From assembly GCA_003315335.1 (NCBI GenBank), contig QNRL01000001.1, forward strand, positions 558,001 to 622,000: 64,000 bases of DNA. The letters run 5' to 3'. The notes below the pieces were generated by a model. It had not been told where the DNA came from and ran no database searches. It saw only the letters and a list, made by a program, of their open reading frames with translations. Below, piece by piece: positions 55,776 to 64,000 of this stretch (its first letter is position 1; each line of letters opens with the position of its first letter). Source of the stretch: Pseudocitrobacter faecalis. Its GTDB lineage: Bacteria > Pseudomonadota > Gammaproteobacteria > Enterobacterales > Enterobacteriaceae. The position numbers were made by a program, and so were the translations under genes.

Positions 55776-56450
55776 TCAGAACACCAGGTGTTCTGCGCGT
55801 ACTATCATTGACATACCAGAAGTTAGCTGCACGCGGACACCGTCTTTGGTGATTTCCAGAATCGTGGCGTCCATTGCGTTATTGCCCGCTTTGACTTTCA
55901 GGGATTGACCAACGGTCAGCGCAGAAATGTCGGAAACAGGAGTAAGCTTTTCTTCGCGTACGGCTTTTGCAGCAGGTTTAGCATCGCGCGGTTTACGCTC
56001 AGCGTTTTCTTTGCGGCGAACCGGAGGACGCGGCTTACGCTCGCGACGCGGTGCGTCACCTTCACCGGCAGCAGCGGCGGCTTCGCGTTTTTTCGCCTGC
56101 TGTTCAGCACGTTGAGCCTGAACACGGGCTTTGGCTTCTTCAAGCTGCTGACGAGCGTGGGCAACGTGCTGCTCATCAAGTTCACCACAAGGGTTACCGT
56201 CGAGGTCGACACGTACCGCACCAGCTTTGATACCGTAAAGGTAGCGCCAGCTTGAAGTATAAAGACGTAAAGCGGAACGTAATTGGGTTTTGCTGAGGTT
56301 CATCTCACCATCAACACGCTCGACAAGATCCTGAAAAATACCGACTTTCAGAGGACGAGCTTCACCTTCGGCACTGAAACAGCGCGGAAAACGTTCGGCC
56401 AGAAATGCGATAACTTCTTTACTGCTATTCAACTTAGGTTGATTTTCCAT
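55776..56450 (-). CDS. proQ: RNA chaperone ProQ
   Basis: A 224-residue RNA-binding protein (E. coli 232). The FinO-like domain (res ~1-115: [35 protein letters not shown]) binds 3' hairpins of sRNAs and mRNAs; a basic, Ala/Arg/Lys-rich linker (res ~120-175) is shorter than in E. coli, and a Tudor-like C-terminal domain follows ([17 protein letters not shown]). It acts as a global sRNA matchmaker and affects ProP levels. Confidence 0.96.
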   Translation of the reverse strand: MENQPKLNSSKEVIAFLAERFPRCFSAEGEARPLKVGIFQDLVERVDGEMNLSKTQLRSALRLYTSSWRYLYGIKAGAVRVDLDGNPCGELDEQHVAHARQQLEEAKARVQAQRAEQQAKKREAAAAAGEGDAPRRERKPRPPVRRKENAERKPRDAKPAAKAVREEKLTPVSDISALTVGQSLKVKAGNNAMDATILEITKDGVRVQLTSGMSMIVRAEHLVF

Positions 56451-56547
56451 GAAATTTCCTGATTACAACGGACGTAGCCAACAAGCCGCAGGCATGAACA
56501 GGCGTCATTATAATGACGCCATCGTTAAATGCTACGTTATCCGTTGA

Positions 56548-57045
56548 TTATCCTTCGACGCGGGCAAAGAATTTTTGATAATCGGTGCCAGAAAGCACAT
56601 TTTCAAGATGACCGACCAGTTCTCGCAGCCCCTGCTCGTCTTCTTCGCTAAAGCGCGAATAGACCGGGCTATCGATATCCAGTACGCCAATCACTTGTCC
56701 GTTAACGACCAGCGGCAGTACGATTTCGGAGTTACTGGCGCTATCACACGCGATGTGACCGTCAAACGCGTGCACATCTTCCACGCGCTGCACTTCATTC
56801 TTCGCCACCGCCGTACCGCACACCCCTCGACCAACCGGAATGCGCACGCACGCCAGTTTGCCCTGGAACGGCCCTAAAACCAGCGTATCACCTTCCAGCA
56901 AATAAAAACCTGCCCAGTTTACATCCGCCAGACGTTCAAAAAGCAACGCGCTGGTGTTAGAGATTACAGCTAAAAAACTGTTCTCACCTGCCATCAATGC
57001 CTGAAAATCGCGGTTAAGATCCGCGTAAAGTTCTGTTTTGTTCAT
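56548..57045 (-). CDS. msrC: Free methionine-(R)-sulfoxide reductase MsrC
   Basis: A 165-residue GAF-domain enzyme (E. coli YebR) that reduces free Met-R-sulfoxide. The three redox cysteines are in KLACVRIPVG, RGVCGTAVAK and GHIACDSASN, with the conserved IVLPLV and GVLDIDSP blocks of the family. Start at 57045; 97 bases separate it from proQ. The reductant would be thioredoxin. Confidence 0.94.
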   Translation of the reverse strand: MNKTELYADLNRDFQALMAGENSFLAVISNTSALLFERLADVNWAGFYLLEGDTLVLGPFQGKLACVRIPVGRGVCGTAVAKNEVQRVEDVHAFDGHIACDSASNSEIVLPLVVNGQVIGVLDIDSPVYSRFSEEDEQGLRELVGHLENVLSGTDYQKFFARVEG

Positions 57046-57189
57046 TATTAAACCACTATTGTCTACTTCAATTACTGATACTATCGACGACGCATACCCC
57101 TATAAAATAAGCATTAAATGCGTCAGGGCTCAAGTTCAATCCATTCATGAGTTAAGATAGAGTTATACATTCATTCTACGATGTAATAA

Positions 57190-58473
57190 ATGCCACTAAA
57201 AACATCACGTATTACACCGACACAGAAAATTCGCATTCATGCGATAGGCGATCCTATTCCGCAGGCACAATACCAACGTTGCCCGCAGTGCGATACGCTT
57301 TTTCAGTTACCGTCGGTTAAATCGCACCAATGCGCCTATTGCCCGCGCTGCCATGCCAAAGTTCGCGACGGTCGCGACTGGTCGCTAACGCGTCTTGGCG
57401 CCATGGCAATCGCCATGATGTTACTGATGCCGTTCGCCTGGAGCGAGCCCCTGCTACGCCTGCATCTGCTTGGCGTACGTATTGACGCGAACGTACTGCA
57501 CGGTATCCAGCAAATGACCACTCAGGGCGATCCCATTACCGCCGCGATGGTATTGTTCTGTAGCGTCGCCGCGCCAGCGGTGCTGGTCATCGCCATCGCC
57601 TATCTCTGGTTTGGTAATATTCTGGGGATGAACCTGCGCCCGGTGCTGCTGATGCTGGAGAAGCTTAAAGAGTGGGTCATGCTGGATATTTATCTGGTCG
57701 GGATCGCCGTCGCGTCCATTAAGGTGCAGGATTACGCATTTCTGCAACCCGGTCTGGGCCTGCTGGCGTTTATCTCACTGGTGGTACTCAGTATTCTGAC
57801 GATGATTCATCTGAATATCGAAGAACTCTGGGAGCGCTTTTATCCACAACGTCCGGTGACCCGCCCTAATGAAGGGCTGATGGTATGCCTGGATTGCCAT
57901 CACACCGGCTTTCCTGACTCACGCGGGCGGTGCCATCGTTGCCATGTTCCCCTCTACAGGCGGCGTAGGCAGAGTCTGCAAAAATGTTGGGCGGCGCTGA
58001 TTGCCTCAATCATTTTTCTGCTCCCGGCAAACTTTTTACCGATTTCGATTATTTACGTTAATGGCGGGCGACAGGAAGATACCATCATGTCAGGGATACT
58101 TTCTCTGGCGGACAGTAACGTCGCCGTTGCCGCCGTGGTATTCTTCGCCAGTATCCTGGTACCGTTTACCAAAGTCATCGTGTTGTTTACGCTGCTCATC
58201 AGCATTCATACCAAATGTGAACAGGGTTTACGCACACGCATTCTGTTGCTGCGATTCGTAACATGGATTGGTCGCTGGTCGATGCTGGATCTGTTTGTGA
58301 TCTCGTTAACCATGTCGCTGATTAATCGCGATCAGCTTCTCGCCTTTACGATGGGCCCCGCTGCATTTTATTTCGGTGCCGCGGTTATTTTGACTATTCT
58401 TGCTGTTAATTGGCTGGACAGCCGCTTACTTTGGGACGCTCATGAGTCAGGAAACGCCCGCTTCACCGACTGA
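57190..58473 (+). CDS. letA: Intermembrane lipid transport protein LetA
   Basis: A 427-residue PqiA-family membrane protein (YebS). Two zinc-ribbon modules are seen, each before a four-helix block: RCPQCDTLF with [10 protein letters not shown] (res ~35-62) and [19 protein letters not shown] (res ~235-254). It partners LetB to move lipids between inner and outer membrane. The letB start lies inside its last codons (32-base overlap), so the pair is translationally coupled. Start 57190 is the first in-frame ATG that keeps the family N-terminus. Confidence 0.95.
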   Translation: MPLKTSRITPTQKIRIHAIGDPIPQAQYQRCPQCDTLFQLPSVKSHQCAYCPRCHAKVRDGRDWSLTRLGAMAIAMMLLMPFAWSEPLLRLHLLGVRIDANVLHGIQQMTTQGDPITAAMVLFCSVAAPAVLVIAIAYLWFGNILGMNLRPVLLMLEKLKEWVMLDIYLVGIAVASIKVQDYAFLQPGLGLLAFISLVVLSILTMIHLNIEELWERFYPQRPVTRPNEGLMVCLDCHHTGFPDSRGRCHRCHVPLYRRRRQSLQKCWAALIASIIFLLPANFLPISIIYVNGGRQEDTIMSGILSLADSNVAVAAVVFFASILVPFTKVIVLFTLLISIHTKCEQGLRTRILLLRFVTWIGRWSMLDLFVISLTMSLINRDQLLAFTMGPAAFYFGAAVILTILAVNWLDSRLLWDAHESGNARFTD

Positions 58474-61075
58474 AGCGAAAATTAAAATTAAACGTCGCAT
58501 TTCACCTTTCTGGTTGCTGCCAATCATCGCGTTGCTGATTGCAGGCTGGCTTATCTGGAACAGTTACGAAGATCGCGGCACCACCATCACCATCGACTTT
58601 ATGTCGGCGGACGGTATCGTGCCTGGCCGTACACCCGTGCGCTATCAGGGCGTGGAAGTGGGTACGGTGCAGGACATTCGCCTGACCGACGACCTGAACC
58701 GTATCGAAGTGAAGGCCAGCATCAAAAGCGATATGGAAGACGCGCTGCGTGACGATACCCAATTCTGGCTGGTGACGCCGAAGGCCTCTCTGGCCGGGGT
58801 TTCCGGGCTGGATGCGCTGGTCGGCGGTAACTATATCGGCATGATGCCCGGAAAAGGCAAAGCACGCGATCACTTCACCGCGCTGGATACACAGCCCAAA
58901 TATCGCCTGAATAACGGCGAGCTGATGATTCACCTTCACGCACCGGATCTCGGCTCGTTAAGCAGCGGCTCGCTGGTCTATTACCGTAAAATTCCCGTTG
59001 GACGCGTGTACGATTACGCCATTAATGCCAACAAACGCGGTGTGACCATTGATGTACTGATTGAGCGCCGTTTCACCAACCTGGTGAAAAAAGGGAGCCG
59101 CTTCTGGAACGTGTCGGGCATTAAAGCCGACGTGGATTTGAGCGGCGCGAAGGTGCAGCTTGAAAGCTTAACCGCGTTGGTTAACGGGGCGATCGCCTTC
59201 GACTCACCGGAAAACTCAGCGGTGGCGGCGCAAAATGACGAGTACGGCTTGTACGAAGATCTGGCTCATAGCCAGCGCGGTGTTATCGTTAAATTGCAGC
59301 TTCCCAGCGGCCAGGGGCTGAAAGCGGGTTCCACTCCTCTGCTCTATCAGGGGCTGGAAGTGGGGCAACTGACCAAACTGAATCTCAACACCGACAGCTC
59401 CGTAACGGGTGAAATGACCGTTGATCCCAGCGTGGTTACGCTGCTGCGTGAGAAAACCCGCATTGAGCTGCATGAGCCGAAACTGTCGCTTGAGAACGCC
59501 AACCTCAGCATGCTCCTCACCGGTAGCACCTTCGAGCTGGTACCCGGCGAAGGTGAGGCGCGCGATAGCTTTACGGTTCTCCCGGCCAGTAAGACACTGT
59601 TACAGCAGCCAGATGTTATGACGCTCTCCCTGACCGCGCCGGAAAGCTATGGCATCGATGCCGGGCAGCCGTTAATTCTGCACGGTGTAAAGGTCGGCCA
59701 GGTGATGGAGCGTAAGCTAACCAATAAAGGCGTCACGTTCACCGTTGCTATCGAACCGCAATATCGTGAACTGATCCATGGCGACAGCAAGTTTGTGGTG
59801 AACAGTCGCGTGGATGTCAAAGTCGGCCTTGACGGCGTTGAATTCCTCGGCGCGAGCGCCAATGAGTGGCTGAGCGGCGGGATCCGCATTCTGCCCGGTG
59901 AAAAAGGTGAGATGAAAGCCGACTATCCGCTTTACGCCAACCTGGAAAAAGCGCAGGAAAATAGCCTGAGTGAACTGCCCACCTCCACCCTCACCCTGAC
60001 GGCGGAAACCTTGCCGGATATTCAGGCGGGTTCCGTGGTGCTGTATCGCAAATTTGAAGTAGGTGAAGTCATTACCGTAAGCCCTCGCGCTAACGCGTTT
60101 GATATCTCGCTGCACATCAAACCAGAATACCGTTCCCTGCTAACCCCTGACAGCGTGTTCTGGGCTGAAGGCGGCGCAAAAGTACAACTGAACGGAAGCG
60201 GGTTAACCGTACAGGCCTCGCCGCTATCTCGCGCCCTGAAAGGCGCTATCAGCTTCGATAACCTGAGCGGCGCGGGCGGAAATACCCGTAAAGGTGACAA
60301 ACGAATTCTGTTTGCGTCTGAAACCGCAGCGCGTGCGGTGGGTGGGCAAATTACGCTGCACGCCTTTGATGCCGGGAAACTGGCGGCAGGCATGCCCATC
60401 CGTTATCTGGGCATTGATATTGGACAGGTACAAACGCTGGAGCTGAACGCCGGGCGCAACGAAGTTCAGGCGCGCGCGGTGCTTTATCCGGAATATGTGA
60501 AGACCTTCGCTCGCCGCGGCAGCCGTTTCTCGGTGGTGACGCCGCAAATCTCCGCAGCCGGTGTAGAACACCTCGATACTATCCTGCAACCTTACATCAA
60601 CGTAGAAATGGGCCAGGGTTCGCCACGCCGCGAATTCGAATTGCAGGAAGCAACGATTGCTGATTCTCGTTACCTTGACGGATTGAACCTGGTTGTGGAA
60701 GCGCCAGAAGCGGGTTCGCTGGGGATTGGCACACCGGTGCTGTTCCGTGGTATCGAAGTGGGAACAGTAACGGGTTTGACACTTGGATCGCTCTCCGACC
60801 GTGTGATGGTTGAGTTACGCATCAGTAAGCGCTATCAGCATCTGGTACGCAACAACTCGGTCTTCTGGCTGGCATCAGGTTATAGCCTCGATTTCGGACT
60901 GACAGGCGGTGTGGTGAAAACCGGCACCTTCAATCAGTTCATTCGCGGCGGCATTGCCTTCGCCACGCCGCCAGGCACACCGCTCGCGCCGAAAGCGCAG
61001 GCAGGCAAACACTTCCTCCTGCAGGAAGAAGAGCCGAAAGAGTGGCGTGAATGGGGCACGGCCCTGCCACGTTAA
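58442..61075 (+). CDS. letB: Intermembrane lipid transport protein LetB (seven MCE domains)
   Basis: An 877-residue protein with one N-terminal helix ([18 protein letters not shown]) and seven tandem MCE domains, each marked by a [13 protein letters not shown]-like motif (e.g. near res 59-71, 175-190, 300-312, 420-432, 535-548, 655-668, 770-782). LetB stacks MCE rings into a tunnel across the periplasm for phospholipid transport. ATG 58442 ([14 protein letters not shown]) is preferred over an upstream start at 58400 by homology. Confidence 0.96.
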   Translation: MSQETPASPTEAKIKIKRRISPFWLLPIIALLIAGWLIWNSYEDRGTTITIDFMSADGIVPGRTPVRYQGVEVGTVQDIRLTDDLNRIEVKASIKSDMEDALRDDTQFWLVTPKASLAGVSGLDALVGGNYIGMMPGKGKARDHFTALDTQPKYRLNNGELMIHLHAPDLGSLSSGSLVYYRKIPVGRVYDYAINANKRGVTIDVLIERRFTNLVKKGSRFWNVSGIKADVDLSGAKVQLESLTALVNGAIAFDSPENSAVAAQNDEYGLYEDLAHSQRGVIVKLQLPSGQGLKAGSTPLLYQGLEVGQLTKLNLNTDSSVTGEMTVDPSVVTLLREKTRIELHEPKLSLENANLSMLLTGSTFELVPGEGEARDSFTVLPASKTLLQQPDVMTLSLTAPESYGIDAGQPLILHGVKVGQVMERKLTNKGVTFTVAIEPQYRELIHGDSKFVVNSRVDVKVGLDGVEFLGASANEWLSGGIRILPGEKGEMKADYPLYANLEKAQENSLSELPTSTLTLTAETLPDIQAGSVVLYRKFEVGEVITVSPRANAFDISLHIKPEYRSLLTPDSVFWAEGGAKVQLNGSGLTVQASPLSRALKGAISFDNLSGAGGNTRKGDKRILFASETAARAVGGQITLHAFDAGKLAAGMPIRYLGIDIGQVQTLELNAGRNEVQARAVLYPEYVKTFARRGSRFSVVTPQISAAGVEHLDTILQPYINVEMGQGSPRREFELQEATIADSRYLDGLNLVVEAPEAGSLGIGTPVLFRGIEVGTVTGLTLGSLSDRVMVELRISKRYQHLVRNNSVFWLASGYSLDFGLTGGVVKTGTFNQFIRGGIAFATPPGTPLAPKAQAGKHFLLQEEEPKEWREWGTALPR

Positions 61076-61078
61076 TGT

Positions 61079-61112
61079 AAACGCCCCGGTGTCACTGCGC
61101 CGGGGCGTTTAT
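61079..61112 (+). terminator. Terminator after letB
   Basis: AAACGCCCCGG (61079-61089) pairs with CCGGGGCGTTT (61101-61111) across an 11-base loop; four bases past the letB stop. Confidence 0.85.
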
Positions 61113-61152
61113 GCTAAACTGCACGCTCTCTGTTTATGTGTGGTACTCCCCA

Positions 61153-62589
61153 GTGGCTCAAAACTCTGTCTTTCTTCCCGATGAATTCCTCGCGCAGATG
61201 CGTGAGGCCATGCCTGCTCACCTCGCCTTTGACGATTTTATTGCCGCCTGTCAGCGCCCGCTGCGCCGCAGCATTCGCGTCAATACATTGAAAATCAGCG
61301 TTGCCGATTTCCTGACGCTCATAGCCCCTTATGGCTGGCAACTGACGCCAGTGCCCTGGTGTGAGGAAGGTTTCTGGATTGAACGCGAAGATGAAGAGTC
61401 ACTGCCCTTAGGGAGCACCGCCGAGCACCTTAGCGGTCTGTTTTATATTCAGGAAGCCAGCTCGATGCTGCCCGTCGCCGCGCTGTTTGCTGGCGAAGCG
61501 GTGCCAAAACGGGTGATGGACGTTGCCGCCGCGCCCGGCTCGAAAACCACGCAGATTGCCGCTCGCATGGGCAACCAGGGTGCCATTCTCGCCAATGAGT
61601 TTTCCGCCAGCCGGGTAAAAGTGCTGCACGCCAATATCAGCCGCTGCGGTATCGCTAACGTGGCGTTGACGCATTTTGATGGTCGAGTCTTTGGCGCGGC
61701 AGTACCGGAAAGTTTTGACGCCATTCTGCTCGATGCGCCGTGTTCTGGTGAAGGTGTGGTGCGTAAAGATCCCGACGCGCTGAAAAACTGGTCGGTACAA
61801 AGTAATCTTGAGATTGCCGCCACGCAGCGAGAGCTTATCGACAGCGCTTTTCACGCCCTGAAACCCGGCGGCACGCTGGTCTACTCAACCTGTACCCTCA
61901 ACCGCGACGAAAACGAATCGGTGCTGGCCTGGCTGCTGGAACAGTATCCGCAGGCCGTGGAGGTTGAATCGCTGGCAACGCTGTTCCCGTCAGCTAAAGA
62001 GGCACTCACGCCCGAAGGTTTCCTCCACGTCTTCCCGCAGATTTACGATTGTGAAGGCTTCTTCGTCGCGCGTCTGCGTAAAATCGCCTCGGTCGAGCCT
62101 CTGCCAGCACCGGGCTACAAAGTGGGTAAATTCCCGTTCACGCCGATGAAAACCCGCGAATCCGCGGTCGTCACGGAAGCTGCCGCTCAGGTCGGACTGT
62201 TCTGGAATGATGCACTTACCCTGTGGCAGCGCGATAAAGAGATTTGGCTCTTTCCGGCTGAGATCGAACCGCTGCTCGGAAAAGTCCGTTTCTCGCGCAT
62301 CGGGCTTAAACTTGCCGAAACGCATAACAAAGGTTATCGCTGGCAACACGAAGCGGTGATCGCGCTGGCTGAAACCGATAAACTTGGGCATGAACTGACC
62401 CAGGCTGAGGCTCAGGAGTGGTATCGGGGACGTGATATCTACCCGGAAATCACGCCAAATCACGACGATGTGGTGGTCACGTATCAGGGCTTCCCGCTCG
62501 GGCTGGCGAAACGTATCAGTTCGCGGCTGAAAAACAGTTATCCGCGCGAACTGGTTCGCGATGGTAAACTTTTTGCCGAAAACGCCTGA
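61153..62589 (+). CDS. rsmF: 16S rRNA (cytosine1407-C5)-methyltransferase RsmF
   Basis: A 478-residue m5C methyltransferase. S-adenosylmethionine motif [16 protein letters not shown] (res ~118-133), catalytic Cys motifs [13 protein letters not shown] and [11 protein letters not shown], then C-terminal RNA-binding domains. It methylates C1407 of 16S rRNA. Start is GTG at 61153 ([20 protein letters not shown]), aligning with E. coli RsmF; an upstream ATG at 61111 lies inside the letB terminator and adds unconserved residues. Confidence 0.95.
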   Translation: MAQNSVFLPDEFLAQMREAMPAHLAFDDFIAACQRPLRRSIRVNTLKISVADFLTLIAPYGWQLTPVPWCEEGFWIEREDEESLPLGSTAEHLSGLFYIQEASSMLPVAALFAGEAVPKRVMDVAAAPGSKTTQIAARMGNQGAILANEFSASRVKVLHANISRCGIANVALTHFDGRVFGAAVPESFDAILLDAPCSGEGVVRKDPDALKNWSVQSNLEIAATQRELIDSAFHALKPGGTLVYSTCTLNRDENESVLAWLLEQYPQAVEVESLATLFPSAKEALTPEGFLHVFPQIYDCEGFFVARLRKIASVEPLPAPGYKVGKFPFTPMKTRESAVVTEAAAQVGLFWNDALTLWQRDKEIWLFPAEIEPLLGKVRFSRIGLKLAETHNKGYRWQHEAVIALAETDKLGHELTQAEAQEWYRGRDIYPEITPNHDDVVVTYQGFPLGLAKRISSRLKNSYPRELVRDGKLFAENA

Positions 62590-62705
62590 TGAGCGCGCAA
62601 AAATAGCGCACTTTTTGACTGGCGATATTCTCGTCGTTGGCTACGCTAAAAAATGGGCGACCTGAACTGGTCGTACCACAATCTTAGCGACCAACGGAGA
62701 GCATC

Positions 62706-62945
62706 ATGAGTAAAACCAACGTACGCATCGGCGCATTCGAGATAGATGATGCCGAGCTGCATGGCGAGCAGCACGGTGAACGAACGTTAAGCATCCCCTG
62801 TAAATCCGACCCTGACTTATGTATGCAACTGGACGCCTGGGATGCAGATACCAGCGTCCCTGCCGTACTCAACGGCGAACACTCTGTCCTTTACCGTAAA
62901 CATTACGACCAACGTTCTGATGCCTGGGTACTGCGCTTCGCATAA
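62706..62945 (+). CDS. yebV: DUF1480 protein YebV
   Basis: A 79-residue acidic protein, MSKTNVRIGAFEIDDAELHG, matching E. coli YebV (78 residues) with the IPCKSDPDLCMQLDAWDA and LNGEHSVLYR blocks. Ribosome site GGAGAG. Function unknown. A hairpin (AACCCGCC/GGCGGGTT) follows its stop. Confidence 0.94.
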   Translation: MSKTNVRIGAFEIDDAELHGEQHGERTLSIPCKSDPDLCMQLDAWDADTSVPAVLNGEHSVLYRKHYDQRSDAWVLRFA

Positions 62946-62952
62946 CCCAAAA

Positions 62953-62980
62953 GGAACCCGCCCACAGGCGGGTTATTTAT
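62953..62980 (+). terminator. Terminator after yebV
   Basis: AACCCGCC, loop CACA, GGCGGGTT (62955-62974), then ATTTATTT. Confidence 0.85.
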
Positions 62981-63074
62981 TTGCATAACCTTCCCCGCCG
63001 CTGCTCTTCATCCCCTACACTTAATTCTTAACGGATCCGTTGTGTCATAACCTTATTATCAGACTGAGGGCAGG

Positions 63075-63266
63075 ATGTTCGCACTGGTTTTGTTCATCTG
63101 CTACCTTGACGGTGGCTGTGATGATATTGTCGTGGATGTATATAACTCGGAAAAACAATGCCTTGCTGCGATGGACGATCAGCGGCTGCGTCGTGGGGGA
63201 TGTTTTCCCATAGAGGATTTTGTGGACGGGTTTTGGTATCCCGCCCACGAATATAGCGATTTTTGA
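63075..63266 (+). CDS. yebW: DUF1482 protein YebW
   Basis: A 63-residue protein, MFALVLFICYLDGGCDDIVV, the same length as E. coli YebW, with conserved QRLRRGGCFPIEDFVDGFWY. A short hydrophobic start could be a membrane anchor or an uncleaved signal, and three cysteines suggest an exported protein. Function unknown. In E. coli it is next to pphA; here the next gene is lpxP-like. Confidence 0.93.
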   Translation: MFALVLFICYLDGGCDDIVVDVYNSEKQCLAAMDDQRLRRGGCFPIEDFVDGFWYPAHEYSDF

Positions 63267-63275
63267 GGGTAGCGA

Positions 63276-64000
63276 TCAGTGCGGAGACGCCGCATGATAG
63301 AGTGACGCTTCGCCGCGAGGACGCGTTTTAAAGCGACGATGCACCCACAGATACTGTTCCGGCGCACGCAAAATCTCATTCTCAATGATTTTATTCATAT
63401 AGCTGGCCGCATCGATTTCATCATTCACCGGATAATCAGACATTACGTCACTGATGTGCAGCACATAACCTTTCTTATTCGCTTTACGCACCATGGTGAT
63501 GCTGAGCATTGCCGCGCCTGACAGACGTGAAAGCACCCAGGTGCCGTTAGTGGTTGCGGCTTCGTTTACCGAAAAGAACGGCGCAAAAACGCTGCCTTTT
63601 GGGCCGTAATCCTGGTCAGGGGCAAACCATACGGCTTCACCTGCTTTCAATGCCTGCACCAGACCACGTAAATTGCGGCGATCGATCATCGCTTTATTGG
63701 AACGCAGGCGACCTTTGGTCTGTACCCACTCCATCAGCGGATCGTTGTGACGGCGATAGGTTGCCATCATTGGGCGACATAACCCCATCACCCTGCCGCC
63801 GAGTTCCAGTGACATAAAGTGTACGCCGACAACCATAACGCCACGATGCTGCTGTAACGCTTTGGTGAGGTTATCGTAGCCTTCAACGTCAAACCATTTC
63901 TTGACGCGGGCATCACTCCAGAACCAGGCCATACCGGTTTCAATCAGGCCCATCCCAAGCGACATAAAGTTTTGTTCAAGCATCGCTTCACGTGAAGCCG
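63276..64000 (-). CDS. LpxP/LpxL-type lipid A acyltransferase (N-terminus beyond window)
   Basis: About 240 C-terminal residues of a Kdo2-lipid IVA secondary acyltransferase; the frame stays open to the window end (ASREAMLEQNFMSLGMGLIE). The HxxxxE catalytic motif is in VGVHFMSLELGGRVMGLC, with the conserved MATYRRHNDPLMEWVQ, RSNKAMI, FAPDQDYGPKGS and FKTRPRGE blocks. Residues are nearer to LpxP (palmitoleoyl transferase, cold-induced) than to LpxL, as judged by eye. It acts at the inner membrane on lipid A. E. coli K-12 has pphA here instead. Confidence 0.85.
   Translation of the reverse strand, partial: ASREAMLEQNFMSLGMGLIETGMAWFWSDARVKKWFDVEGYDNLTKALQQHRGVMVVGVHFMSLELGGRVMGLCRPMMATYRRHNDPLMEWVQTKGRLRSNKAMIDRRNLRGLVQALKAGEAVWFAPDQDYGPKGSVFAPFFSVNEAATTNGTWVLSRLSGAAMLSITMVRKANKKGYVLHISDVMSDYPVNDEIDAASYMNKIIENEILRAPEQYLWVHRRFKTRPRGEASLYHAASPH

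Overview
The window is chromosomal DNA from an Enterobacteriaceae species close to, but distinct from, Escherichia coli and Salmonella (Enterobacter, Leclercia, Citrobacter and relatives are candidates; the sequence does not settle the genus). Gene order follows the E. coli ycgR to yebW segment almost gene for gene, with proteins recognisably but not identically the E. coli ones. A cigR-type gene, a PBP3SAL-type transpeptidase and an lpxP-like gene sit at places where E. coli K-12 has other genes or none.

Region 1 (1-13.6 kb) holds cell-envelope and metabolic genes: ycgR (partial), emtA, ldcA, cvrA, dadX, dadA, ycgB, fadR, nhaB, dsbB, a CigR-family gene, ycgN, ycgM and ycgL. No umuDC is present between ycgN and dsbB, where E. 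coli carries it.

Region 2 (about 13.6-24.9 kb) is a defective lambdoid prophage inserted at the 5' end of ycgL. I infer its ends from a 22-bp imperfect direct repeat (20/22 identical). Left to right it carries an SRAP (YedK) gene; a LexA-box-controlled pair encoding a small protein and a UmuD'-like protein without the catalytic Ser/Lys; a four-gene, AT-rich gtr O-antigen modification operon; a frameshifted and 5'-truncated tailspike; a 5'-truncated cytosine methyltransferase fused head-to-head to it; small early-type genes; an excisionase; and an integrase with an in-frame amber codon. Head, tail, lysis, replication and immunity genes are gone, so the island cannot be a functional phage, but its cargo genes remain open.

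Region 3 (25-40.8 kb) contains minCDE, rnd, fadD, yeaY, tsaB, yoaA, yoaB, yoaH, pabB, nudL, sdaA, pdeD and yoaE. Region 4 (41-64 kb) contains manXYZ, yobD, mntP with its manganese riboswitch, rlmA, the second FtsI-like PBP, cspC/yobF, yebO, mgrB, yobH, kdgR, yebQ, htpX, prc, proQ, msrC, letAB, rsmF, yebV, yebW and a partial lpxP-like gene.

Several regulatory sites are readable directly: two LexA boxes (phage SOS operon and yoaA), a FadR operator at fadD, two Mlc/NagC-type inverted repeats before manX, two MntR boxes plus a Fur box plus a yybP-ykoY riboswitch before mntP, and a PhoP box before mgrB. Two conserved small genes, yobF and mgrB, were found by translating intergenic DNA.
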